Of a stretch of 13,225 nt of DNA, positions 6,650-13,225 are shown piece by piece (within the stretch, counting starts at the first letter, position 1; each line of letters opens with the position of its first letter). A model generated the notes under the pieces. It saw nothing but the letters and a program-made list of their open reading frames with translations. It did not search any database and had not been told where the DNA came from. The position numbers and the translations under genes were made by a program. The DNA lies in assembly GCA_023134955.1 (NCBI GenBank), contig JAGLUC010000241.1, positions 1 through 13,225 of the forward strand, given 5' to 3'. Source of the stretch: Methylococcales bacterium. GTDB taxonomy: Bacteria > Pseudomonadota > Gammaproteobacteria > Methylococcales > Methylomonadaceae.

Positions 6650-7705
6650 ATGGATCAGTTTGTAGATGATTCAGACTTGAGCGGCATACTTTTAAATGCA
6701 CCAGGAAACCCTGTTATCTGGGATAAGTTCCTTTCTCACCTGGTAAAATTAACAGTTTGTGATACAAGCTGCATTTTAATGACCAGCCTTATCCATAGAG
6801 AAAATACTCGTTTTCTTTTTAGCTTCAACATTGATGAAAAGACACAATCCTTATATAACAATCAATTAAATAGAAAAGACGGCTTCAATTATTTACTATC
6901 CAAGCATCCTAAACAAGTTTTTTATAACCAGGACTGTAAAACAACAGAATCAGCTATTTTAATAAACAATGCTCAGCTACAATTTCGTATGGGTTTTTCC
7001 ATTCCTTGCAACACACGGCACACACTTAACCTTTGTGTTAGCAGAAAGTCAGCTATCTCTAACCAACAACAACATGAAATTAAACAGCTTTTTCTATCGA
7101 TTATTTCACCGTTGGAAACTGCAATAAAAAAAGAACAGCAAAAGAAAATTTACAGTCAGGTTTTACATCATGTTCACGGTAATATTGATGGCTTTATTAT
7201 TGTTGACCCTTCACTCAATATTCTTTTTTCTGACCATACTTTTCCATCTGCAATTGCTCATAGCAATTGCCTTGAAATTGCAGATAATCAGATTAAATTT
7301 GCAATACCTGATGTCCAACAGCAGTTATTACTTTTAATAAAAAAAAATAAAATAGCACTTATCAACTCCCAATGTGCTATTTGCCAAATGAGCCTTATTC
7401 CTATTTCAGCTTTAGATAATTTATATTACTGGGAGTGCTATCAAGATAGCTTTATTTTAACGGTTACTCATGACACACAACATAACCCAGTTATTGATCG
7501 CCTGGTCAATATCCACAAACTGTCAAAAAGCGAAGCTGCCTGTGCGCTTGAGTTTATGCAAACACCTTCAATTATAAAAATTGCCGAACAAGGTTATCGT
7601 TCTCAAAGTACTATTAGAAACCACATTAAACATATAATGCGAAAGATGGATGTACATAACCAAGCCGCTTTAATGAAAAAATTACTGACTTTGGCATCCT
7701 TGTAA
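6650..7705 (+). CDS. LuxR-type HTH transcriptional regulator
   Basis: The C-terminal 60 residues (291-348 from the preferred start) form a LuxR/GerE helix-turn-helix: LSKSEAACALEFMQ, then IIKIAEQGYRSQSTIRNHIKHIMRKMDV, then QAALMKKLL. The upstream 280 residues resemble the GAF- and PAS-like sensory regions of this class; a PAS-like stretch begins at GNIDGFIIVDPSLNILFSD. There is no response-regulator receiver or acyl-homoserine-lactone domain that I recognise. The frame is open back to an ATG at 6545, but that codon has no ribosome site, whereas ATG 6650 has GAGG 5 nt upstream and begins MDQFVDDSDLSGILLNA, giving 351 residues. The leader carries the MITE-like element. The ligand and targets are unknown, and no partner gene lies beside it on the same strand. 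Confidence 0.8.
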   Translation: MDQFVDDSDLSGILLNAPGNPVIWDKFLSHLVKLTVCDTSCILMTSLIHRENTRFLFSFNIDEKTQSLYNNQLNRKDGFNYLLSKHPKQVFYNQDCKTTESAILINNAQLQFRMGFSIPCNTRHTLNLCVSRKSAISNQQQHEIKQLFLSIISPLETAIKKEQQKKIYSQVLHHVHGNIDGFIIVDPSLNILFSDHTFPSAIAHSNCLEIADNQIKFAIPDVQQQLLLLIKKNKIALINSQCAICQMSLIPISALDNLYYWECYQDSFILTVTHDTQHNPVIDRLVNIHKLSKSEAACALEFMQTPSIIKIAEQGYRSQSTIRNHIKHIMRKMDVHNQAALMKKLLTLASL

Positions 7706-7755
7706 CAAGCCTCCAAATTGAGACTTAGAAGAGGGGCTTCCAATAATCAATATTA

Positions 7756-8934
7756 CTAACCCACAAAATCAATAATTACTCGTCTATTCTGCGCTCGTCC
7801 TTTTGGAAAACGATTGCTTCTGGCAGGCTTACTTTCTCCAAAGGCTTTTACGCCCACTCTATTTTTTTCTATTCCTTTACTGATTAAATACCTTTTTATT
7901 TCATCGCCTCTTTTTTGTGATATTTTAAGATTACGCAATTTTTTTCCCTTGCTGTCTGTATGGCTTTTAATGACTAAACGACTGTTAGGCAAAAAACCTT
8001 GTGCGTATTGCACTAACAAATCCAATCGCTGTTTTTCAAGATACGTTAGCTTAGTATTTCCTTTGCTATAGTAAATAGCTTTAAGTGAGTCTGGGCCAAA
8101 TACCCTCAACTGCACAATTTTATTGTTTTTTGTTGCTACATTAATGCCAGTTTTTATAATGATTTTATTTTTTGCTACACCAAGTTTTTTTAGCCTAGCT
8201 GAAATAAAATTAGCCCGTTTTAAAAACCAGGCTTTATCCCGCTTACCCACTTTGGCTGTATCACTGACAATAACAACTTTAGAGCCTTTCACCGCTTTTA
8301 TATATCGCGCCGTATTTTTTAATTGCTCTATAATCGTATTGTTTAAACGCTTACTAGACATTCTAAAAAACAAACTTTTCGCCAAAATAGCTTTAAACCC
8401 ATTTGGTAAAAAGTTTTTCCTGCAATCAGCAAACTGTAGATATTTTTTTGAGAAATTAATGCTAGAAACAGCAACATTTGTTTCAGCAGATAAACCAGTA
8501 ACAGATGCTCTCACATAAGTAAAAGTGGGTTCTAACCCTTGTAATAATACATCCAGCATTTTTTCGGCTGTATCACCATACACACTGAGACGAGGGTAAT
8601 TTTGAGCATTTCCTGACTGTTCCAGATAAACCAGATAATCTTTTTCATGAGTTGAATCATGAATCCAGCCAGGGGAATCTATAGTTAAACTTGCTTTAAC
8701 AATTTCTGGTTTAAATCGCTGTTCTTCAATAGAAAATCGTAATAATTGCCCGGAATGATGACTAAAATTTGCAGTGCCATATAAAGGAATATGTTGCTGT
8801 AATTGACAGGATGCAGAGCCTTTTTTAACATCCCAATCAGCTTCATTTAAGGATGCAGAAAAATAATCTGCATAGCAAATAGATTGAGTAAGAGCAAGAA
8901 AAAAAACAGGCATTAATGCCTTCTGAATCATCAT
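7756..8934 (-). CDS. MotY-like envelope protein with extra OmpA-like segment
   Basis: The 392-residue protein has a signal peptide (1-22, cleavage likely after CYA). Residues about 24-177 resemble the N-domain of Vibrio MotY, the T-ring protein of sodium-driven flagellar stators. They include ASCQLQQHIPLYGTANF with Cys43, EPTFTY, and FADCRKNFLPNGF with Cys171; the two cysteines fit the MotY disulfide. Residues 286-391 are a standard OmpA peptidoglycan-binding domain, with SHTDSKG (Asp327), Arg342 and the GRAQNRRV ending. Between them, 185-278 looks like a second, degraded OmpA-like domain in which the Asp position seems to be Ala227. MotY proteins are usually about 290 residues. There are no flagellar genes nearby, so the motility role is inferred. 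The MM start has GGA 8 nt upstream. Confidence 0.82.
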   Translation of the reverse strand: MMIQKALMPVFFLALTQSICYADYFSASLNEADWDVKKGSASCQLQQHIPLYGTANFSHHSGQLLRFSIEEQRFKPEIVKASLTIDSPGWIHDSTHEKDYLVYLEQSGNAQNYPRLSVYGDTAEKMLDVLLQGLEPTFTYVRASVTGLSAETNVAVSSINFSKKYLQFADCRKNFLPNGFKAILAKSLFFRMSSKRLNNTIIEQLKNTARYIKAVKGSKVVIVSDTAKVGKRDKAWFLKRANFISARLKKLGVAKNKIIIKTGINVATKNNKIVQLRVFGPDSLKAIYYSKGNTKLTYLEKQRLDLLVQYAQGFLPNSRLVIKSHTDSKGKKLRNLKISQKRGDEIKRYLISKGIEKNRVGVKAFGESKPARSNRFPKGRAQNRRVIIDFVG

Positions 8935-8989
8935 TTATAGAGTCCACTATAGTTCCTTCTTTTATATAGCGTCTAAAGTTTAGATTCTT

Positions 8990-9766
8990 TTACTTTTTCT
9001 CTAAAAAATCATTGCTATGACTAAAAAATTTATCAGGGCTATCCACATGTAACCAATGACTAGCCCCTTCTATTGCCATTATTTTAGCATTTGGAAAGCT
9101 ATGTTTAATTGCCTCAGTGTCGGTATAGTTTGAGTTTCCCCCCATCACAAACAACACCTCATCTATAAACGCTGTAACTAATTCGACACTGGGAAAACCA
9201 ATAATATTATCGGCATTATGATAAAAAGTTTCCAAATCAATCCGCCAGCTATATTGACCATCCACTAACTGCAAATTCTGTAATAAAAACTGCCGATAAG
9301 CCAACTCAGGAATTATTGCCGACAAAAACTCATCCGCCTGTTTTCGGTTGCTGATTTTATCTAGCGGTAAATCGATTAATGCTTGAATAGTCTGATCAAA
9401 ACTATGCTGATAAGCCACAGGGGAAATATCAGCAACAATCAACTTATTAACCCTTTCTGGATAGTTCAAAACAAACCACATAGCAACCTTACCCCCCATG
9501 CTATGTCCTAAAATATTTGCTTTCTCTAAACCCTGCTCATCCATGAACAAAGCCAGATCATCAACCATAGAAGGATAATCCATTACAGAACTATGAGCTG
9601 ATAAGCCATGATTACGTAGATCGAGCACATAGACATGATGATTATCAGCCAATTTTCTCGCCATTTGTCGCCAATTGCGCGATGAGGCAAAAAAGCCATG
9701 CAATATAATTAAAGCAGGTTGATCACTCTTACCAAATGATTCAAAGGCTAAGGTTATTGCACTCAT
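8990..9766 (-). CDS. YbfF-like alpha/beta-fold esterase
   Basis: The 258-residue alpha/beta hydrolase is closest in memory to E. coli YbfF, an acyl esterase of 254 residues acting in the cytoplasm on short acyl or thioester substrates. The oxyanion-hole region is HGFFASSRNW (23-32) and DLRNHGLS (49-56) follows. The nucleophile elbow is GHSMGG (87-92) with Ser89. The general base is probably His237 in GASHWLHVDSPD. The acid may be Asp113 in VADISPVAY, the position I recall for YbfF. The ATG overlaps the end of the DUF445 gene in an ATGA junction, so the two are co-translated. The MotY-like gene follows after 55 bp on the same strand. The physiological substrate is unknown. Confidence 0.88.
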   Translation of the reverse strand: MSAITLAFESFGKSDQPALIILHGFFASSRNWRQMARKLADNHHVYVLDLRNHGLSAHSSVMDYPSMVDDLALFMDEQGLEKANILGHSMGGKVAMWFVLNYPERVNKLIVADISPVAYQHSFDQTIQALIDLPLDKISNRKQADEFLSAIIPELAYRQFLLQNLQLVDGQYSWRIDLETFYHNADNIIGFPSVELVTAFIDEVLFVMGGNSNYTDTEAIKHSFPNAKIMAIEGASHWLHVDSPDKFFSHSNDFLEKK

Positions 9767-10491
9767 GCAAAATTAAAACCAGCGCCCATAATGCCACCAA
9801 ATACACCGCCCCAAACCACTAACCAACCTAAATGTTGACGAATAATCTGCTGAACCATTTCCTTAACCAACTGAGGTGTTAATTCATTTAAGCGTTTATC
9901 AATCACCGTTTCTACTTTACCGATAATATCTTCACCAATTTTATGTGCGTCCAAGCCTTGCTCCAATGCTGCTTTAAAACGATCTGACTCCACCATTTCA
10001 ATTAAAGTCAGTTTCATTTTTGCAGTAAAGGGTTCTTTCAAAGGACCTAACGCCTCTTCCCCACCCATCATTAACAACATACTGCCAAATGAAGACTCCA
10101 TAATAGAAGAAACCAGGCTTTCATAAATTTTGTCATAATCAACCGCTTCCATAATGGGTTCAAAATTTAAAACTTTATCCCCTTGTTTTTCTTCTGTATG
10201 GATAAATTGTTCTATATTTTCCACGGTAAAAAATTGATTCATCATCAAATCTTTAATCGAAGTTTTAAATTCTTCAAAGCGATTAGGAATTACCCCTGAT
10301 CCATACAAAAAAGGAATTTTCTCAAACAACATATGAATAGCCAGCCAATTGGTTATTGCACCCGATAGCGCAAAAAAACCAATAAATTTCATCAACTCAG
10401 AATGAGTAGGATTAGGGCAAACATATCCTATCGCAATAATGGCAAGTGCAATTAAATTGGTAAAAAAGCTTTTGTTAAATATTTTTTTCAT
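9763..10491 (-). CDS. DUF445 family membrane protein
   Basis: This is a protein of 242 residues with hydrophobic segments at about 10-26, 34-55 and 221-241. The first two are linked by the DUF445 signature GAITNWLAIHMLFEKIP (44-60), followed by GSGVIPNRFEEF (64-75). The middle region (75-215) is helical and amphipathic, with no catalytic motif that I recognise. Function is unknown for the family; membrane location is inferred from the hydrophobic ends. The ATG has no clear Shine-Dalgarno sequence. The stop overlaps the start of the esterase gene by 4 bp, implying an operon. Confidence 0.85.
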   Translation of the reverse strand: MKKIFNKSFFTNLIALAIIAIGYVCPNPTHSELMKFIGFFALSGAITNWLAIHMLFEKIPFLYGSGVIPNRFEEFKTSIKDLMMNQFFTVENIEQFIHTEEKQGDKVLNFEPIMEAVDYDKIYESLVSSIMESSFGSMLLMMGGEEALGPLKEPFTAKMKLTLIEMVESDRFKAALEQGLDAHKIGEDIIGKVETVIDKRLNELTPQLVKEMVQQIIRQHLGWLVVWGGVFGGIMGAGFNFA

Positions 10492-10574
10492 GTGTTTAAA
10501 AGTATCTTATTAAGGTCATCAAATTCAAAGGTCGTATTAAAAATACATAAAATGTGGTTTGATATAAAATCAAT

Positions 10575-10583
10575 GGGGGGGGG
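10575..10583. repeat. Run of nine G
   Basis: Nine consecutive G stand in an otherwise AT-rich 306-bp spacer between lysS and the DUF445 gene, 84 bp upstream of the latter. On the coding strand of the neighbours it is a C-run. It is prone to slippage and to sequencing error. Confidence 0.8.
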
Positions 10584-10590
10584 CAGGCTC

Positions 10591-10621
10591 GATTGAAACT
10601 AATTTTCTTTTTCTTTCAATC
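10591..10621. repeat. Hairpin in lysS/DUF445 spacer
   Basis: GATTGAAA (10591-10598) is complementary to TTTCAATC (10614-10621) across a pyrimidine-rich 15-nt loop. Two further short inverted pairs lie nearby, CAGATG/CATCTG (10632-10637 with 10656-10661) and GCTGGAGT/ACTCCAGC (10648-10655 with 10710-10717). No gene was found in 10492-10797. Confidence 0.45.
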
Positions 10622-10742
10622 TGAAATATCAACAGATGTCGTTTGAAGCTGGAGTCATCTGAATCCTACGCTCAATAAGTTAAAAGCCAGGCTAAAAAAA
10701 TCAACTAGTACTCCAGCAACTTTGATGCAATGAATAGAAAAT

Positions 10743-10775
10743 ATGTCAAATTTAAAATGATTTTGAATTTGACAT
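10743..10775 (-). terminator. Probable lysS transcription terminator
   Basis: A near-perfect 33-bp palindrome lies 23 bp past the lysS stop. ATGTCAAATT (10743-10752) pairs with AATTTGACAT (10766-10775), continued by a T-G pair and AAAAT/ATTTT around a single central base. Read in the lysS direction it is followed by ATTTTCT, a weak T-tract. The stem is long but AT-rich; it could also be a repressor operator for the downstream DUF445 gene, but it lies about 250 bp from that start. Confidence 0.6.
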
Positions 10776-10797
10776 CCATTAAACCAAAATTGCCTGC

Positions 10798-12297
10798 CTA
10801 CAAGGCTTTAGGTCTCATTTGTGGAAACAGCAATACATCTTTGATTGATGGCGCATCTGTAAACAGCATAACCAGGCGATCTATACCGATCCCCTCACCT
10901 GCTGTTGGTGGCATACCGTGCTCTAATGCAACGATATAATCTTCATCAAAATGCATGGCTTCATCATCACCTGCTTCTTTTTCTTCCACCTGTTTACGAA
11001 AGCGTTCTGCCTGATCTTCTGCATCATTTAACTCGGTAAAACCATTGGCAATTTCACGTCCACCGACAAAGAATTCAAAACGATCTGTGACATGAGGGTC
11101 TTTATCATTTCGTCTGGCTAAAGGGGACACTTCAACTGGATAAGCAGTGATGAATGTTGGATTCATTAACTTGCTTTCAACCGTTTTCTCAAATATCTCA
11201 ATCTGAACTTTACCTAATCCATAACCGTCTTTAAGTGGGATATGTAATGCTTCGGCTACCTTTACTGCTGCTTCACGAGTATTGATATTATCGAGAGTTA
11301 AATCAGGGTTAAAGTGCAAGATAGATTCAACTACGGTCATTCTGTCAAAGGGCTTGGCAAAATCATATTCATCATCTTGATATTTAACCACTGAACTGCC
11401 TGTGACTTCTTCAGCAATGCCTTTTAACATCGCTTCAGTTAAATCCATTAAATCACCATATTCTGCATAGGCCTGGTAAAACTCTAGCATGGTAAATTCT
11501 GGATTATGGCGAGTTGATAAACCTTCGTTACGGAAGTTACGGTTAATTTCAAACACTCGTTCAAAACCACCGACAACTAGGCGTTTTAAATAAAGCTCTG
11601 GAGCAATTCGTAAATATAAGCCCATATCTAAGGCATTATGATGCGTTTCAAAAGGACGTGCTGTTGCCCCACCTGGAATCGCTTGCATCATTGGAGTTTC
11701 AACTTCCAGGAAGTCTTTATCAGCCAAAAACTTTCTAATATAGGCCACAATTTGTGAGCGTACTAAAAATGTTTTACGCGACACATCATTCATAATCAAA
11801 TCCAGATAACGCTGTCTGTATTTGATTTCCTGATCCGCTATGCCGTGAAATTTTTCTGGCAATGGGCGTAAAGCTTTAGTCAATAAACGTATATCATCAA
11901 CTCTGACACTTAATTCACCCACTTTAGTTTTAAACAACTCGCCTTCTGCACCGACAATATCGCCAATATCCCATTTTTTAAATTGTTCGTTATAGAACCC
12001 TTCTGGCAAGGTATCACGGGTGACATAAAGCTGTAATTTACCAGACATGTCTTGAATATGACAAAAGCTGGCTTTACCCATAATTCTACGAGTCATAATA
12101 CGACCAGCGACTTTAACTCTAATTGGCTGTTGTTCTAATTGTTCCTTGGTCTTGTCACCGTATTCTGCTAATAATTCACCACTAATGACATTGCGGCGAA
12201 AATCAGTTGGGAATGCAATTCCATTTTCACGTAGTGCTGATAATTTAGCGCGGCGTTGTACGATTTGTTGTTGTTCGTCTTGTTGATTTTCTGACAT
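10798..12297 (-). CDS. lysS: Lysyl-tRNA synthetase, class II
   Basis: This enzyme charges tRNA-Lys with lysine using ATP. The 499 residues match the usual length (505 in E. coli). An N-terminal OB-fold anticodon-binding domain (about 60-145, with VAGRIMTRRIMGKASF) precedes the class II catalytic core. Motif 2 is FRNEGLSTRHNPEFTML (255-271) and motif 3 is GEGIGIDRLVMLFT (467-480). The segments IPGGATARPF and VSPLARRNDKDP are also characteristic. The ATG lacks a clear ribosome site in an AT-rich leader, but homologues begin at the same distance from ALRENGIAFPTDFR. prfB lies 85 bp upstream on the same strand, the order known from E. coli. Confidence 0.97.
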   Translation of the reverse strand: MSENQQDEQQQIVQRRAKLSALRENGIAFPTDFRRNVISGELLAEYGDKTKEQLEQQPIRVKVAGRIMTRRIMGKASFCHIQDMSGKLQLYVTRDTLPEGFYNEQFKKWDIGDIVGAEGELFKTKVGELSVRVDDIRLLTKALRPLPEKFHGIADQEIKYRQRYLDLIMNDVSRKTFLVRSQIVAYIRKFLADKDFLEVETPMMQAIPGGATARPFETHHNALDMGLYLRIAPELYLKRLVVGGFERVFEINRNFRNEGLSTRHNPEFTMLEFYQAYAEYGDLMDLTEAMLKGIAEEVTGSSVVKYQDDEYDFAKPFDRMTVVESILHFNPDLTLDNINTREAAVKVAEALHIPLKDGYGLGKVQIEIFEKTVESKLMNPTFITAYPVEVSPLARRNDKDPHVTDRFEFFVGGREIANGFTELNDAEDQAERFRKQVEEKEAGDDEAMHFDEDYIVALEHGMPPTAGEGIGIDRLVMLFTDAPSIKDVLLFPQMRPKAL

Positions 12298-12382
12298 TTA
12301 ATTTTATAGCGTTGTTAATAAAGAAGAAAAGAATTTAATTTATACTCTCTTTTCAAAATGCTTTTATACAAAAAAATATATT

Positions 12383-13225
12383 TTACAAACCACTCTTCAA
12401 GCTGGCTTCCATAAACTGATCTAAATCACCATCAAGTACAGCCTGAGTATTTCCCGTCTCTACATTGGTTCTTAAATCTTTAATTCTTGATTGATCTAAT
12501 ACATAAGAACGTATCTGACTGCCCCAACCAATATCAGATTTACTGTCTTCTAATGTTTGTTGAGATTCTGCTCGTATGGATAATTCCCTTTCATACAGCT
12601 TTGCTTTTAACTGCTTCATCGCTGTATCCCTATTTTTATGTTGCGATCTATCGTTTTGACATTGCACCACAATACCCGTTGGTTCGTGCGTGATACGAAT
12701 CGCTGATTCTGTTTTATTGACATGCTGTCCACCTGCGCCACTGGCACGATAAGTATCTACACGCAAATCAGCAGGGTTAATTTCTATATCAATATCATCA
12801 TCAATTTCTGGGGTAACGAATACAGAAGCAAATGAGGTATGCCGTCTGCTTCCTGAGTCAAAAGGTGATTTCCTGACTAAGCGGTGTACACCTGTTTCTG
12901 TGCGCAACCAACCATAGGCATAATCACCTTCAAATTTAATGGTTGCACTTTTAATTCCTGCTACCTCACCTTGTGATTCTTCTAGCAATTCAACTTTAAA
13001 ACCTTTAGCCTCGCCCCAACGTAGATACATACGTTCAATCATGGATGCCCAGTCTTGTGCCTCTGTACCGCCTGAACCGGACTGAATATCTAAAAAAGCA
13101 TTGTTAGCGTCCATTTCACCTGAGAACATACGTCTGAATTCCAGGTCTGCCACTCTTTTTTCAAACGATTGTAAATCCTCAACAACTGTTTCAACGGTTT
13201 CTTCATCCCCTTCTTCTACAGCCAT
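12383..13225 (-). CDS. prfB: Peptide chain release factor 2, C-terminal part
   Basis: RF2 ends translation at UGA and UAA. The gene runs off the right edge: the visible 280 residues correspond to about 86-365 of E. coli RF2, so the ATG at 13223-13225 is an internal Met and not the start. The stop-codon-reading SPF is at 120-122 of the visible part and the hydrolytic GGQ at 165-167, at an identical offset from the E. coli positions 205 and 250. The residue equivalent to E. coli K-12 Thr246 is Ala here, the commoner and more active form. The autoregulatory frameshift site found near codon 25 in many RF2 genes would be outside the window. lysS follows after 85 bp. Confidence 0.97.
   Translation of the reverse strand: MAVEEGDEETVETVVEDLQSFEKRVADLEFRRMFSGEMDANNAFLDIQSGSGGTEAQDWASMIERMYLRWGEAKGFKVELLEESQGEVAGIKSATIKFEGDYAYGWLRTETGVHRLVRKSPFDSGSRRHTSFASVFVTPEIDDDIDIEINPADLRVDTYRASGAGGQHVNKTESAIRITHEPTGIVVQCQNDRSQHKNRDTAMKQLKAKLYERELSIRAESQQTLEDSKSDIGWGSQIRSYVLDQSRIKDLRTNVETGNTQAVLDGDLDQFMEASLKSGL

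Noticed and set aside
7707..7739. Terminator between the convergent regulator and MotY-like genes
   Set aside because: The AAGCCTC/GAGGGGCTT arms pair only with a two-base bulge and no T-run follows; too weak to call.
7814..8518. Two plus-strand open frames (7814-8071 and 8123-8518)
   Set aside because: They lie wholly opposite the MotY-like gene, whose domains and motifs are clear; the predicted peptides have no recognisable features.
10730..10939. Plus-strand open frame running from the spacer into lysS
   Set aside because: It crosses the terminator palindrome and the antisense of lysS motif 3; no ribosome site or family resemblance.
12487..12693. Plus-strand open frame inside prfB
   Set aside because: It is antisense to the RF2 C-terminal part and has no supporting features.
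13223..13225. ATG at the window edge as the start of prfB
   Set aside because: It aligns with about residue 86 of RF2; the gene simply continues past the edge.

Overview
This 13.2-kb window is an AT-rich stretch of bacterial housekeeping chromosome, most likely from a gammaproteobacterium. The evidence for that is the gene content: a prfB-lysS pair, trxB next to aat and bpt, a four-helix FtsK, TusD/TusC sulfur-relay proteins and a MotY-type OmpA protein. As I recall, pseudomonads keep a similar block (tus genes, ftsK, trxB, aat, bpt). A low-GC methanotroph- or sulfur-symbiont-like gammaproteobacterium is a guess. No phage, CRISPR, toxin-antitoxin, rRNA or tRNA genes were seen.

Left part (1-3193, minus strand): tusC and tusD overlap by 4 bp and lie downstream of ftsK, separated from it by a 156-bp gap that holds a palindromic repeat. 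A heptanucleotide tandem repeat sits just past tusC, where tusB would be expected. Middle (3194-6238): a 0.5-kb ftsK/trxB divergent spacer carries two direct copies of a 54-nt motif and a 27-bp inverted repeat. Then come trxB, a palindrome-rich spacer, and the compact aat-bpt pair, which together tag proteins with N-terminal Leu or Phe for ClpS/ClpAP. After bpt, a 155-bp element has terminal inverted repeats, an internal double-hairpin core and a perfect 8-bp target duplication, so it is a good candidate for a non-autonomous transposon (MITE). It lies just upstream of a LuxR-type HTH regulator.

Right part (7756-13225, minus strand): reading in transcription order there is prfB (start outside the window), lysS, a 306-bp gap with a strong hairpin, a DUF445 membrane protein overlapping a YbfF-like esterase by 4 bp, and a MotY-like protein. 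The last is unusual because a degenerate OmpA-like segment appears to lie between its MotY N-domain and a normal C-terminal OmpA domain.

The coding genes are ordinary core genes. The new-looking material is in the spacers (the MITE, the paired 54-nt motif, the structured aat leader) and in the domain layout of the MotY-like protein. I do not see a convincing new multi-gene system.
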